A stretch of DNA of 64,000 nucleotides from Alteribacillus sp041949975 (GCF_041949975.1 NZ_JBHFQG010000007.1:62001-126000); one strand, 5' to 3'; numbered from the stretch's first letter, positions 42,533 to 52,320 are shown. Made by a program: numbers and translations. Notes: generated by a model from the sequence alone, not told the origin.

Positions 42533-43177
42533 TTATACTATTGCACCAGCGACAACCACAGAAGGCAGCAAATTAGCAATTGAGCATACCTGCTAGTTTC
42601 AAGCCGATAGCAAGTATTATCACTCCCCTGGTAGCTGTCATTTCTGTTATAAACATGTCTACTAGCTCCTGGGGAACAACTTTATTATTTTCCACACCAC
42701 TCGGTATTGGCGGTTTCTTTTATTCCTGTTTTTTGTTTATGAAGGAACTATTGCCTGTTAGCTGGCTAAATAGATAAATTTCGTACATTGTGATTAAGAC
42801 GCAATCCGCTGTCTAATGCTTCTATTACAGCCATCAATCCTAAAACATATATTAAGGTGGCTGTCACGAAAGCTTTGGTAACTACCTTCTCCCTCCGTTT
42901 TCCAGTTTTATGTTGAATCTAACCACCTAATTGGTTTAAATAATCTTTAAGCGTTAGATGTTCTCCCATTCACCGCCAATGACCAGACTTCCTATTACAA
43001 TAAGGAAATTGATTGCTCTCTAATACCATTGAACACCTAAAACCATGATTGAAAGTGCGATTGCCCTCCATAATTGTCGTTTTAATTCGATCTGGAATTT
43101 TTTTAAAATAACAGTCCTATTAAAGATCCAATAATGATTGCGAAACCATTAACAATTGTCCCTAATAAAAATTATTT
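42533..43177 (-). pseudogene. Decayed DUF554 membrane protein pseudogene
   Basis: Leftward reading over several frames gives the DUF554 order: LLGTIVNGFAIIIGSLIGLL, frameshift, KIPDRIKTTIM, frameshift, AIALSIMVLGVQW, FLIVIGSLVIGG, DYLNQLGG then a stop codon where Trp is expected, KAFVTATLIYVLGLMAVIEA followed by LDSGLR, then ELVDMFITEMTATRGVIILA with IGLKLAG and VVVAGAIV before a stop codon. At least four frame breaks plus stops and a missing middle. No Shine-Dalgarno sequence with a start codon remains. Other Bacilli carry an intact DUF554 gene beside parB. Confidence 0.85.
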
Positions 43178-43260
43178 CTCCTTTAAATCACTTTCTTTTA
43201 AGCCATATTCTTTTCACCAGCGTAAAAAAAGCCCCTCCCACGTGACTTTCCATTCAATTT

Positions 43261-44118
43261 TTATTCTTCTTTTTCCAACAGCTCTAGAATTCTCTCTAAA
43301 TCATCCTCTGTTATAAATTCTATTTCAATTTTTCCCTTTCTTTTCCCTTTCTTTATGGAAACAGAAGTCCCGAAATAAGACCGTAATTCTTCTTCCTTCG
43401 ACTTAATGAAAATAGAGGGCTTCGCTGGCTTCTCTTTTTGTTTTGTTTCACGTGAAACATTGTTTAATTGCTGGACTAATTCTTCTGTTTGGCGAACATT
43501 TAAAGATTGTTTTTCAATCTTATCCAACACTTCGCCAGCCTTCGTCTTATCTTTTAAGCCTAATAGAGTTCGGCCATGCCCCATTGAAATAGTTTTGTCG
43601 GCAATTTTATTCTGAACCTCTTTTGGCAGCTGCATTAAACGTAGATGGTTGGCAATATGAGGCCGGCTTTTTCCAAGCCGCTTCGATAACTCTTCTTGCG
43701 TAACCCCTAAATATTTAATTAATTTCTCATATGCTTTTGCTTCTTCTAAAGGATTCAAATTTTCCCGTTGCAAATTTTCAATTAGGGCCACTTCCATCAT
43801 TTTTTCATCTGAAAAGTCTTTGGCGACAGCCGGGACAGTCTTTAAACCTGCTGCTCGGGCAGCTCTGTACCTTCGTTCTCCCGCTACAATCTCATAGCCT
43901 TTAATGCTTTTTCTTATGATAAGCGGCTGAAGTACCCCATGTTCTTCTATCGACTCTTTTAATTCTTTGATTGCCTCTTCTGTGAAAGACTTTCGAGGCT
44001 GATAAGGATTAGGACGCAGATCTTTTACTTTTACGTCCTTTATCACATTATCTTGTCCCTTTGTCTCATCAGGAAAGAAAGCATTTAATCCTCTGCCAAG
44101 TCCTTTACCCACCGGCAA
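43261..44118 (-). CDS. parB: Chromosome partitioning protein ParB (Spo0J)
   Basis: A CTP-dependent DNA clamp that loads at parS, 285 residues. N-domain: GKGLGRGLNAFF, then IEEHGVLQPLIIRKSIKGYE and IVAGERRYRAARAAGLKTVP (GERRxRA CTP-binding arginine patch). The helix-turn-helix has GVTQEELSKRLGKSRPHIAN. The C-terminal dimer domain ends in ELLEKEE. Start TTG 44118 overlaps parA by 14 bases; GTG 44112 is an alternative. A perfect parS lies within its own coding sequence. Confidence 0.96.
   Translation of the reverse strand: MPVGKGLGRGLNAFFPDETKGQDNVIKDVKVKDLRPNPYQPRKSFTEEAIKELKESIEEHGVLQPLIIRKSIKGYEIVAGERRYRAARAAGLKTVPAVAKDFSDEKMMEVALIENLQRENLNPLEEAKAYEKLIKYLGVTQEELSKRLGKSRPHIANHLRLMQLPKEVQNKIADKTISMGHGRTLLGLKDKTKAGEVLDKIEKQSLNVRQTEELVQQLNNVSRETKQKEKPAKPSIFIKSKEEELRSYFGTSVSIKKGKRKGKIEIEFITEDDLERILELLEKEE
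43444..43459. promoter_or_regulatory. parS site inside parB (perfect)
   Basis: TGTTTCACGTGAAACA, 16 of 16, within the parB coding sequence. B. subtilis spo0J also carries an internal parS. About 10.1 kb left of dnaA. Confidence 0.97.
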
Positions 44119-44866
44119 CCACTTCCTTTGCTAAATCTAAGTATACTTCTGCTCCCCTTGATTTTGCATCATACAAAATAATAGGGAGCCCGTGACTAGG
44201 TGCTTCTCCTAAACGTACATTTCTCGGAACAATCGTATTAAACACTTTTTCCCTGAAATATTTCTTTACTTCCTCAATAACTTGTAAGCCTAAATTGGTA
44301 CGGGCGTCCAGCATTGTTAATACTACCCCTTCAATTGCTAGGTCTGTGTTTAAATGTTTCTGTACTAATCGAACCGTATTTAAAAGCTGGCTTAACCCTT
44401 CTAATGCGTAATATTCGCATTGCACAGGAATTAAGACCGAATCAGAAGCTGTTAAAGCATTAATCGTCAACAGCCCAAGCGATGGAGGACAGTCTATAAT
44501 CATATAATCATATTCCTCATCTACTTCACTCAACGCTTTTTTCAGGCGGATTTCCCTGGAAATAGTCGGCACCAATTCTATTTCTGCCCCTGATAGTTGA
44601 ATAGTGGAAGGTACCACATCCAAGTTTTCCACACTGGAATGTTTAATGACTTGACTGATTTCCGCATCCTCCACTAAAAGGTTGTAAACACATTCATCAA
44701 CATCTCCCTTTTCAATACCGGCTCCGCTTGTTGCATTACCTTGAGGATCAATATCAACTAGCAATACTTTCTTTCCTATGTAAGCCAAACAAGCACTTAT
44801 ATTTACCGCAGTAGTAGTCTTCCCTACCCCGCCTTTTTGGTTGGCGATAGCAACTACTTTTGCCAT
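44105..44866 (-). CDS. parA: Chromosome partitioning ATPase ParA (Soj)
   Basis: A deviant Walker-A ATPase that works with ParB and also controls DnaA in B. subtilis. 253 residues: VVAIANQKGGVGKTTTAVNI, VLLVDIDPQGNATSG and DYMIIDCPPSLGLLTINALT. It is the first gene of parA-parB. Confidence 0.97.
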   Translation of the reverse strand: MAKVVAIANQKGGVGKTTTAVNISACLAYIGKKVLLVDIDPQGNATSGAGIEKGDVDECVYNLLVEDAEISQVIKHSSVENLDVVPSTIQLSGAEIELVPTISREIRLKKALSEVDEEYDYMIIDCPPSLGLLTINALTASDSVLIPVQCEYYALEGLSQLLNTVRLVQKHLNTDLAIEGVVLTMLDARTNLGLQVIEEVKKYFREKVFNTIVPRNVRLGEAPSHGLPIILYDAKSRGAEVYLDLAKEVVAGG

Positions 44867-45082
44867 CGGGACACCTACTTTCCTCTAGCTGCTAACCTTT
44901 TATTTATTTTGCTGTATAGTTTTTAAAAGTAAAAAATAAAGATTATGAATTGTTTCTTACTGTCTTTTATTCTATCACGTTTTCAGAAAAATTTTTTAAA
45001 GGTTTTTTCGACAACTTCCTCTGCTTTTTTCTTTTTAAAAAGTGATGTAGAACAAAATTGATATACGTCTTTTAATACTTAT

Positions 45083-45119
45083 AAAAAATAATCTACCATT
45101 TTGTTATTGGTAGATTATT
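45083..45119 (-). terminator. Terminator overlapping the end of noc
   Basis: AATAATCTACCA pairs perfectly with TGGTAGATTATT (9-base loop), then Us. The stem includes the noc stop codon. Confidence 0.85.
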
Positions 45120-45966
45120 TCTTAGGAATTCGAATAGTAAATTGATAATATTCCTCATGATCTTCTTCATTCGTTTCAATATTCATGCCGCTTTTTGTCA
45201 CCATATCAACTGATTGACGAATGGTGTTCATAGCAAGCCTTGTATCTTTGGAATAGTGTTTTCGTGTGGGCTTTTTCTTTTTTGGTTTTTCTTCTTTCCC
45301 TTGGGATTTTTTAATAAGTTCTTCGGTTTGTTTTACATTTAATTCATTTTCAATGACTTCATTTAATATTTTTTCTTGTTTTTCCGCATCTTTAATGGGA
45401 AGGAGCGCCCGTGCATGCCGCTCGGTTATTTTTCTTTCTTTCAATGCTTGTTGAGTATTTTCCGTTAGATGAAGGAGCCTCAATTTATTCGCCACAGTAG
45501 ACTGGCCTTTTCCAAGACGCTGCGCCAGGCTTTCCTGTGTTAATCCGTGTAAGTCTAAAAGCTTGGCGTATGCTGCAGCTTCTTCAATAGCAGTTAATTC
45601 TTCTCGCTGTAGATTTTCTATAAGAGCCACGGAAGCCGTTTGAGTATCATTAAAATCTTTAATAATTGCTGGAATTTCTTCCATTTCAAGACTTATTGCT
45701 GCCCGCCAACGTCGCTCTCCTGCTATAATTTCATAATTGTTTTCCTGCTGGCGTACGGTGATTGGCTGCAACAGACCATGAGTGCGAATCGATTGTGCAA
45801 GCTCCGCAATCTTTTCCTCTTGAAAAATCGTACGCGGCTGAAATGGATTGGCAATAATATCGTCAACAGGGAGATACTTCACTTCCTCTTGAGGACGCTC
45901 TACTTTTTCTTCCTTTCCATCATCCTGGTCTCCAAGGCCAAACCACTTTTGAAGCGATTGCTTCAT
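45115..45966 (-). CDS. noc: Nucleoid occlusion protein Noc
   Basis: A ParB-like CTPase that blocks septation over the nucleoid, 283 residues. The N-terminal amphipathic helix MKQSLQKWFGLGD is the membrane-binding element. NPFQPRTIF, EIIAGERRWRAAISLEMEEI and the helix-turn-helix GLTQESLAQRLGKGQSTVAN follow. Its recognition helix differs from that of ParB (GQSTVANK against SRPHIANH), as expected for a different site. One candidate binding site lies at 40658. Confidence 0.96.
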   Translation of the reverse strand: MKQSLQKWFGLGDQDDGKEEKVERPQEEVKYLPVDDIIANPFQPRTIFQEEKIAELAQSIRTHGLLQPITVRQQENNYEIIAGERRWRAAISLEMEEIPAIIKDFNDTQTASVALIENLQREELTAIEEAAAYAKLLDLHGLTQESLAQRLGKGQSTVANKLRLLHLTENTQQALKERKITERHARALLPIKDAEKQEKILNEVIENELNVKQTEELIKKSQGKEEKPKKKKPTRKHYSKDTRLAMNTIRQSVDMVTKSGMNIETNEEDHEEYYQFTIRIPKK

Positions 45967-46105
45967 TGCCTGACACCACCTTACTAGAAACTACAATATA
46001 TCATTTTCGCCACAATCGTGCGAAAACCTTCTTTGAAACTTTCCCTGTACCTCATCTTCATACATTTTACCACGCTCGTATCCTTTGTCTACCATACCCA
46101 TCTGT

Positions 46106-46822
46106 TTATACTAGCGGTTTTTTTGAAGGTGTCCCAGGTTTTCGCGGATAAGATTTAGGAGTAGAATCAATTTTTTCCATACGAAGAATATACCTTTCAC
46201 TCTTTTCATTAGGGAGGGTTAACGAATAGGAATCAAGCCATCTTCCGCCAATCATTCTGCAAGCTTTGCCTGCTTCTTCTTTTTCTTCTAACCCCGTCGA
46301 ACCTTTCATTGCCAAAAAAGTTCCCCCTCTTTTTACAAACGGGAGGCACAGTTCTGTAAGCACAGACATCCGTGCTACTGCCCGGGCAATCGAAACATCA
46401 TATTTTTCACGATGTGCAGAGATGTGTGCTACATCTTCCGCTCGTCCATGCAAAAAATCGACTTCCTGTAAGTCTAATTCTTCGGCCAAATGTTCGAGAA
46501 AAGTCATTCTTTTTTTCAATGAATCGACAATAACCACTTTAAGATGAGGAAAACATATTTTTATAGGTATGCTTGGAAAACCTGCGCCAGCACCAATATC
46601 TACTACATTTTTTACTTTTTGAAAGTTATGGGCAAACAATGCCGTTAAAGAATCATAAAAATGTTTTTCATATACCTCATCTTCATCCGTGATTCCGGTT
46701 AAATTCATCTTTTTATTCCAATCTACCAGCATACGGTAATATAAATCAAACTGCTTCTCCTGTTTCTCTGTAAGTTGTATGCCATCTTCTTGCAGCCAGC
46801 TTGCAAATTGATGCTTACTCAT
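46106..46822 (-). CDS. rsmG: 16S rRNA (guanine527-N7)-methyltransferase RsmG
   Basis: 238 residues, Rossmann-fold SAM enzyme. VKNVVDIGAGAGFPSIPIKI is the SAM loop, and NLTGITDEDEVYEKHFYDSL is a family signature. Start ATG 46822 has AAAGGTGG eight bases upstream. Loss of rsmG gives low-level streptomycin resistance in other bacteria. Follows mnmG by 213 bases, with a hairpin between them. Confidence 0.96.
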   Translation of the reverse strand: MSKHQFASWLQEDGIQLTEKQEKQFDLYYRMLVDWNKKMNLTGITDEDEVYEKHFYDSLTALFAHNFQKVKNVVDIGAGAGFPSIPIKICFPHLKVVIVDSLKKRMTFLEHLAEELDLQEVDFLHGRAEDVAHISAHREKYDVSIARAVARMSVLTELCLPFVKRGGTFLAMKGSTGLEEKEEAGKACRMIGGRWLDSYSLTLPNEKSERYILRMEKIDSTPKSYPRKPGTPSKKPLV

Positions 46823-46988
46823 TAAATAAGCCACCTTTATATTTTACACTAACCACGTGTAAAAAGTTTTGTTGGTTTAACCGTTTAGTTGCTCACTCTT
46901 TTCTTGAAACCCATGGGTGTTTCAGCCGCGCACAATTTGTAAAAGGACATGTATCGTTCACCGTTAAAATTTTATGTAAGGTAAACAA

Positions 46989-47029
46989 CTCCAGCGCCAA
47001 CCCAAAGTATGAAAAAAGGTGCGCTGGAG
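46989..47029 (-). terminator. Hairpin after mnmG
   Basis: CTCCAGCGC pairs perfectly with GCGCTGGAG. The U-tract is broken (UUGUUU), so it may only attenuate into rsmG. Confidence 0.55.
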
Positions 47030-47035
47030 CTGTTC

Positions 47036-48925
47036 TTATGCTTCAGCTGTTTTCGCAAGTCTTCCCTGTTCCAAATATACAAGCAGAATCGAAATATCAG
47101 ATGGATTAACACCCGAAACTCTAGATGCCTGGCCTACTGAAAGAGGTCTAACTTCAGCAAGTTTTTGCTTTGCTTCCGTGGCTAGTCCGGATATTTGTTC
47201 GTAATCCAGGTTTTCCGGTATTTTCTTTTTCTCCATCTTTTTCATTCGCTCTACTTGTTCCAATTGTTTAGAAATATATCCTTCATATTTAATTTGAATC
47301 TCTACCTGTTCTCCGACATCTGGAGAGACTGATTCTTCTCCAGGAGCAAATGGAATGATATCGTCATAACCTAATTCCGGACGTTTAAGCAAGTTTGCAG
47401 CAGACACGGCTTCTTTCATCGGAGAAGATTGTTTTTCCTCTAGCAAACGCTGCAGCTCTTCGCTCGGTTTTATAATCGTTTTTTCCAATCGAGCTTTTTC
47501 TTTTGCAATCGACTCTTTTTTTCGGTTAAAACGTTCATAACGTTCTTCTGGAATTAAACCGATGTTATAACCGATATCTGTTAGGCGGAGATCAGCGTTA
47601 TCGTGACGGAGAAGCAGGCGATATTCTGCTCGGGATGTTAACAAACGATATGGTTCGTTTGTTCCTTTTGTCACCAAATCATCAATCAAGACGCCAATGT
47701 AAGCATCTGAACGGTCAAGAATGACTCCATCTTTTCCTTGCGCTTTGCAAGCTGCATTTATTCCAGCCATGATGCCTTGGCCGGCTGCTTCTTCATATCC
47801 TGAAGTTCCATTAATTTGTCCGGCAGTAAATAGATTTTCTACTTTTTTCGTTTCAAGGGTCGGCCATAGCTGGGTCGGTACAATGGCATCATACTCGATT
47901 GCATAGCCGGGCCGCATCATTCGAACGTTCTCGAGCCCTGGAATCGTTTTTAACATTTTAAATTGTACATCCTCAGGCAAGCTGGTTGAAAGTCCCTGCA
48001 CATAAACTTCTGACGTATTTCTTCCTTCTGGCTCAAGGAATATTTGGTGCTTTGGTTTATCATGAAAACGAACAATTTTATCCTCAATGGAAGGACAATA
48101 GCGCGGTCCTGTACCTTCGATCATACCGGAATACATTGGAGAACGTGTGAGATTTTCATTAATAATAGAATGTGTCACTTCTCCTGTATAAGTCAGCCAA
48201 CAAGGCAGCTGATCTGTAATATATTTTGTCGTCTCATAAGAAAATGCCCGCGGTTTGTCGTCTCCAGGCTGAATTTCTGTTTTGTCATAATCAATACTGC
48301 TTCCATTAACTCGAGGTGGCGTTCCTGTTTTAAACCTCACCATTTCAAAGCCCAAAGACTTTAAACTATGAGAGAGATTGATGGATGGCTGCATATTGTT
48401 CGGGCCGCTCTCGTAGGCAAGATCCCCCAATATAATTTTGCCGCGCAAGTACGTTCCAGTAGTCACCACAACCGTTTTTGCATAATAAGATGCACCCGTG
48501 TTTGTAACGACCCCCTTACATACTCCATTTTCGACAATTAATTCTTCTACTAGTCCTTGACGAAGGAGAAGGTTTTCTTCTTCTTCTAATGTTTTTTTCA
48601 TTTCATGCTGATATAAAAATTTATCTGCTTGGGCACGTAACGCGCGTACAGCTGGTCCTTTCCCTGTATTCAGCATCCTCATTTGAATATGCGTTTTATC
48701 AATGTTTTTAGCCATTTCACCGCCTAGCGCGTCAATTTCACGCACAACAATGCCTTTCGCCGGTCCGCCAACGGAAGGATTACATGGCATAAACGCTACG
48801 GCGTCCAGATTCAGCGTAAGCATTAAAGTTTTAGAACCCATTCTTGCCGCTGCAAGGCCTGCTTCTACACCAGCATGACCTGCGCCGATTACAATTACAT
48901 CAAATTCGCCGCCTTCATAATGCAT
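47036..48925 (-). CDS. mnmG: tRNA uridine-5-carboxymethylaminomethyl modification enzyme MnmG
   Basis: FAD-dependent partner of MnmE in wobble-uridine modification. 629 residues. FDVIVIGAGHAGVEAGLAAA is the FAD loop, and LMLTLNLDAVAFMPCNPSVG and GTSGYEEAAGQGIMAGINAA are signatures. Start ATG 48925 has GGAGG eight bases upstream; GTG 48928 is also possible. Downstream of mnmE by 27 bases, so cotranscribed. Confidence 0.97.
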   Translation of the reverse strand: MHYEGGEFDVIVIGAGHAGVEAGLAAARMGSKTLMLTLNLDAVAFMPCNPSVGGPAKGIVVREIDALGGEMAKNIDKTHIQMRMLNTGKGPAVRALRAQADKFLYQHEMKKTLEEEENLLLRQGLVEELIVENGVCKGVVTNTGASYYAKTVVVTTGTYLRGKIILGDLAYESGPNNMQPSINLSHSLKSLGFEMVRFKTGTPPRVNGSSIDYDKTEIQPGDDKPRAFSYETTKYITDQLPCWLTYTGEVTHSIINENLTRSPMYSGMIEGTGPRYCPSIEDKIVRFHDKPKHQIFLEPEGRNTSEVYVQGLSTSLPEDVQFKMLKTIPGLENVRMMRPGYAIEYDAIVPTQLWPTLETKKVENLFTAGQINGTSGYEEAAGQGIMAGINAACKAQGKDGVILDRSDAYIGVLIDDLVTKGTNEPYRLLTSRAEYRLLLRHDNADLRLTDIGYNIGLIPEERYERFNRKKESIAKEKARLEKTIIKPSEELQRLLEEKQSSPMKEAVSAANLLKRPELGYDDIIPFAPGEESVSPDVGEQVEIQIKYEGYISKQLEQVERMKKMEKKKIPENLDYEQISGLATEAKQKLAEVRPLSVGQASRVSGVNPSDISILLVYLEQGRLAKTAEA

Positions 48926-48952
48926 CACAATTACCTCCTTTTTTTCCTTTCT

Positions 48953-50329
48953 TTATTTTCCTAAACAAAATTGTGAAAAGAGCTGGTCAATTAGACTATC
49001 ATGGACGTTTTCTCCGACAATTTCTCCTAACTGTTCCCAAGCTCGAGTAATATCTATTTGTACCATATCTACTGGAACTTCCATTTCAGCCGCTTCCAGA
49101 GCTTCTTCAATGGAGTTTTTCGCTTGATTTAATAATCCAATATGGCGAGCATTTGAAATATAACTTAAATCCGCTGTCTCAACGCCTTCTTCAAAAAACA
49201 TACGCGAAATAGCCTGTTCTAGCTCTTCGATTCCTTCATCTTTTAATAAAGACGCAGCGATGAGAGGCCGGCCAGATGCAAGTTCTCTTATTCTGTCTTC
49301 GTCGACTTTTTTGGGAAGATCTGTTTTATTCATAATAATGACAGCATTTAATCCTTGAATGGCTTGAAAAAGAGCTTCGTCTTCTTTTGTCAATTCTTCG
49401 GCACTGTTTATGACCAATAAAATAAGTTCTGCTTCTGTCAAAACCTGGCGGGACCTTTCGACACCGATTTTTTCTACAATATCCTCCGTCTCACGAATAC
49501 CAGCAGTATCAATAAGCCTAAGGGGTACTCCCCGCACATTCACGTACTCTTCCAGCACGTCGCGAGTCGTTCCTGGGACATCAGTAACGATCGCTTTATT
49601 TTCATGAACAAGACTGTTCATCAAAGATGACTTTCCAACATTAGGACGTCCAATAATCGCCGTAGCAAGCCCCTCTCGCAATATTTTACCTTGTTTGGCT
49701 GTTGCGAGCAGCTGATTTATTTCATCCCGTACTTCTTCTGCATGTTCTTTCAGCCTGTTTAATGTGACAGATTCTGCATCATACTCCGGGTAATCTATAT
49801 TTACTTCGACATTGGCTACTGTTTCAAGCAGCTTTTGACGCAGCCGTCTCACTTTATCCGATAAACGTCCATTGACTTGTTTTAATGCAACGTTCATGGC
49901 CCGGTCTGTCTTGGCGCGTATAAGATCCATCACTCCTTCTGCTTGAGAAAGATCAATACGGCCATTCAAAAACGCACGCTTAGTGAATTCTCCTGGTTCA
50001 GCTAATCTTGCTCCGCTGCTAAGGACCAGATCGAGCACTTTATTGACAGATACCAGTCCGCCATGGCAATTTATTTCTACGACATCTTCTCTTGTGAACG
50101 TCTTAGGAGCCCGAAGGACGGATACCATCACTTCTTCCACTGTTTCCTCCGTTTCCGGGTTTATGAGATGTCCATAATGAATGGTGTGAGTATCTGCTTC
50201 CTTTAAAGAAGCTTTTCCTTTGTATATTCTATCTGCAATGGACAAGGCTTCATCCCCGCTCAACCGTACAATAGCAATAGCCCCTTCTCCAGATGGAGTT
50301 GATATGGCAGCAATCGTATCAAATTCCAT
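48953..50329 (-). CDS. mnmE: tRNA modification GTPase MnmE
   Basis: 458 residues. N-terminal folate-binding domain (MEFDTIAAISTPSGEGAIAI), helical domain, inserted G domain with GRPNVGKSSLMNSLVHENKA, DVPGTTRDVLEEYV, DTAGIRETED and MNKTDLP, and the C-terminal catalytic CLGK. All G motifs are intact. It heads the leftward mnmE-mnmG transcript. Confidence 0.97.
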   Translation of the reverse strand: MEFDTIAAISTPSGEGAIAIVRLSGDEALSIADRIYKGKASLKEADTHTIHYGHLINPETEETVEEVMVSVLRAPKTFTREDVVEINCHGGLVSVNKVLDLVLSSGARLAEPGEFTKRAFLNGRIDLSQAEGVMDLIRAKTDRAMNVALKQVNGRLSDKVRRLRQKLLETVANVEVNIDYPEYDAESVTLNRLKEHAEEVRDEINQLLATAKQGKILREGLATAIIGRPNVGKSSLMNSLVHENKAIVTDVPGTTRDVLEEYVNVRGVPLRLIDTAGIRETEDIVEKIGVERSRQVLTEAELILLVINSAEELTKEDEALFQAIQGLNAVIIMNKTDLPKKVDEDRIRELASGRPLIAASLLKDEGIEELEQAISRMFFEEGVETADLSYISNARHIGLLNQAKNSIEEALEAAEMEVPVDMVQIDITRAWEQLGEIVGENVHDSLIDQLFSQFCLGK

Positions 50330-50466
50330 CCTTCTTCACCTCCTTTATTTAGCTTTCTTACATTTATATTAACAAGTATAAACAACAATGGAATTTTATA
50401 AAAATGGAGGACGTTTCCCTAACTTAATAGAATACCACATCGAAATCATTTGAGAAAGACTTGAAG

Positions 50467-50483
50467 TATCCACATGTGGATAA
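50467..50483. promoter_or_regulatory. Head-to-head DnaA boxes between jag and mnmE
   Basis: TATCCACATGTGGATAA is a palindrome holding an exact rightward TGTGGATAA (50475-50483) abutting GTATCCACA (one mismatch). It lies 138 bases before mnmE and 3.1 kb left of dnaA. Confidence 0.6.
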
Positions 50484-50638
50484 CTTATATTATAGTTTTT
50501 CCTTCTGATTATCAACAGGAAGAATAAAACATTTTTTGCTTAGAAATCCAAGTTTTCTATTTATTTTGTCGTTCACGTACAAGTGCTTTGTCCATGGGCC
50601 AATGGTAAATATAAAAACACCAAACTGTACCTTGCAAA

Positions 50639-50688
50639 CAAAAAAAGCATTCACTTTTTTCTGGTGGTAAACCAGATAGCGAATGCTT
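50639..50688 (-). terminator. Terminator of jag (rnpA-yidC-jag transcript)
   Basis: AAGCATTC pairs with GAATGCTT, inner CTGGT with ACCAG, followed leftward by seven Us. Confidence 0.85.
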
Positions 50689-50740
50689 CCTTTTTATTTA
50701 TATCTTAGGACTCAGTAAAATTCGGGAAAATAATTTTAAA

Positions 50741-51364
50741 CTATGAATGAGGAGTTATTACGACATAACGTCGAGGTTCAGTTCCATCCGAGTGAGTTTC
50801 TACTCCGTCTTTTTCTTGAAGAACTGCATGAATGATTTTTCTTTCCCGTGCGTTCATTGGTTCGAGTATTACTTTTTCGCCTGTACGCCGTGCTTTTGCA
50901 GCCAAACGTTCAGCAAGCAGCTCTAAAGCTTCCTGTCTGCGTTCTCTATAATTTTCTGCATCCAGTACAATACGTGCGTAACGATCGGAGTGGCGATTAG
51001 CTACTAAATTCACAAGATATTGAAGGGAATCTAATGTCTTTCCTCTTTTTCCGATCATAACCCCAAGATCTTCTCCAGATAAGGATATTTCTGTTTCTCT
51101 TCCTCGCTTATTAACTTCCACCTCTACATTTACTCGCATATCACGAATCACCTTTTGAAGAAACTGAACAGATTCCTCTATGGGATCGGGTTTTACTGAA
51201 GCCTCTAACACCGCAGGCTTGGTCCCTATCAGACCTAAAAACCCTTTTGAAGGTTCCTCAATTACTTTATAATCAATTTCCTCTTTATTTGCTGCGCCGA
51301 GCTTTTGTAAAGCCTCGTTTATCGCTTCCTCAATTGTTTTTCCCGAAACTTTTACTGTTTTCAC
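50741..51364 (-). CDS. jag: RNA-binding protein Jag (KhpB/EloR)
   Basis: 207 residues: Jag-N domain (GKTIEEAINEALQKLGAANK), KH domain with GEDLGVMIGKRGKTLDSLQY, and R3H with MNARERKIIHAVLQE and RYVVITPHS. KhpB binds RNA with KhpA and affects cell elongation in related bacteria. Start is GTG 51364, overlapping yidC by four bases (GTGA). Confidence 0.95.
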   Translation of the reverse strand: MKTVKVSGKTIEEAINEALQKLGAANKEEIDYKVIEEPSKGFLGLIGTKPAVLEASVKPDPIEESVQFLQKVIRDMRVNVEVEVNKRGRETEISLSGEDLGVMIGKRGKTLDSLQYLVNLVANRHSDRYARIVLDAENYRERRQEALELLAERLAAKARRTGEKVILEPMNARERKIIHAVLQEKDGVETHSDGTEPRRYVVITPHS

Positions 51365-52137
51365 TTTTTCTTCGCTCCCCCCGCTTTAGCTTCTGCTTTT
51401 TCATCTGCTCGTTTTCTTGCTCCAGGTCCAGTAATAAAATACGTTTGAGCAATCATAAACAAGTTACCAATAACCCAGTACAGGGCTAGGGCTGAAGGGA
51501 AAAAGAACGCAAACCCTGTAATCATAAAGGGCATCATATACATAAGAATTTTCATTTGCGGGTTATCAGAAACCATCATCATTTTTTGTTGAATAAACGT
51601 TGTTATCCCAGCAATTAACGGAAGAATATAATCCGGCTGGCCTAATTCAAACCATAAGAAATGATGTCCCTCTATTTCTCTTGTACGCATAATTGCATGA
51701 TAAAAAGCAATTAAAATCGGCATTTGAATGAATATAGGAAAACACCCGGCAAGCGGGTTTATATTCTGTTCCTGGAAAAGTTTCATGGTTTCCTGCTGAA
51801 GTTTTTGCTGAGTCTGCTGATCCTTAGCACTATATTTTTCTCTTAACTTCTGCATTTCCGGCTGAAGTTCCTGCATAGCGCGTGCACTTTTTGTCTGTTT
51901 AATCATCAATGGCAAGATAATAATTCGCAAAATTATAGTAACGACAACAATAGACAGTCCATAATTTTCACCTGCTGATTCAGCAATCGTGACAATTAAC
52001 CAGTGAAGAGGAAAAACAAAAAAGGAATTCCATATCCCTTCACTATCCTCAGTTATAGGCTTGTCAGTATCAAGACAGCCCGTCAATAATGTCACCAGAA
52101 AAACCAGCATTACTGTCAGACCTATTTTCTTGTACAC
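51361..52137 (-). CDS. yidC: Membrane protein insertase YidC (SpoIIIJ type)
   Basis: 258 residues. A lipoprotein signal peptide with lipobox LLTGC (Cys about residue 20), then five membrane segments. QTKSARAMQELQPEMQKLRE is the cytoplasmic loop; FPIFIQMPILIAFYHAIMRT and the groove Arg in IIILPLMIKQTK region are family features. Start GTG 52137 follows AAGGAGG; about 42 upstream codons are not translated. In B. subtilis SpoIIIJ is also needed for sigma-G activation. Confidence 0.95.
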   Translation of the reverse strand: MYKKIGLTVMLVFLVTLLTGCLDTDKPITEDSEGIWNSFFVFPLHWLIVTIAESAGENYGLSIVVVTIILRIIILPLMIKQTKSARAMQELQPEMQKLREKYSAKDQQTQQKLQQETMKLFQEQNINPLAGCFPIFIQMPILIAFYHAIMRTREIEGHHFLWFELGQPDYILPLIAGITTFIQQKMMMVSDNPQMKILMYMMPFMITGFAFFFPSALALYWVIGNLFMIAQTYFITGPGARKRADEKAEAKAGGAKKK

Positions 52138-52320
52138 AAGAGTTTCCTCCTTGGTAATATTAGCAACCGAAAAAAGCGCATGACAGCGCTGACATTGCTT
52201 ACACAAAATTACTTTGACCACATTATATTTTAGCGGAGAATAGACAAGAAATAAAGAAAACAATTCGATTTCTAAAAAAGTACTTATAAAAAATTGGCTG
52301 CAGCTGTCAAACTCGCAGCA

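Noticed and set aside
42580..42777. 65-codon rightward ORF after yyaC
   Set aside because: It is the antisense strand of the DUF554 pseudogene.
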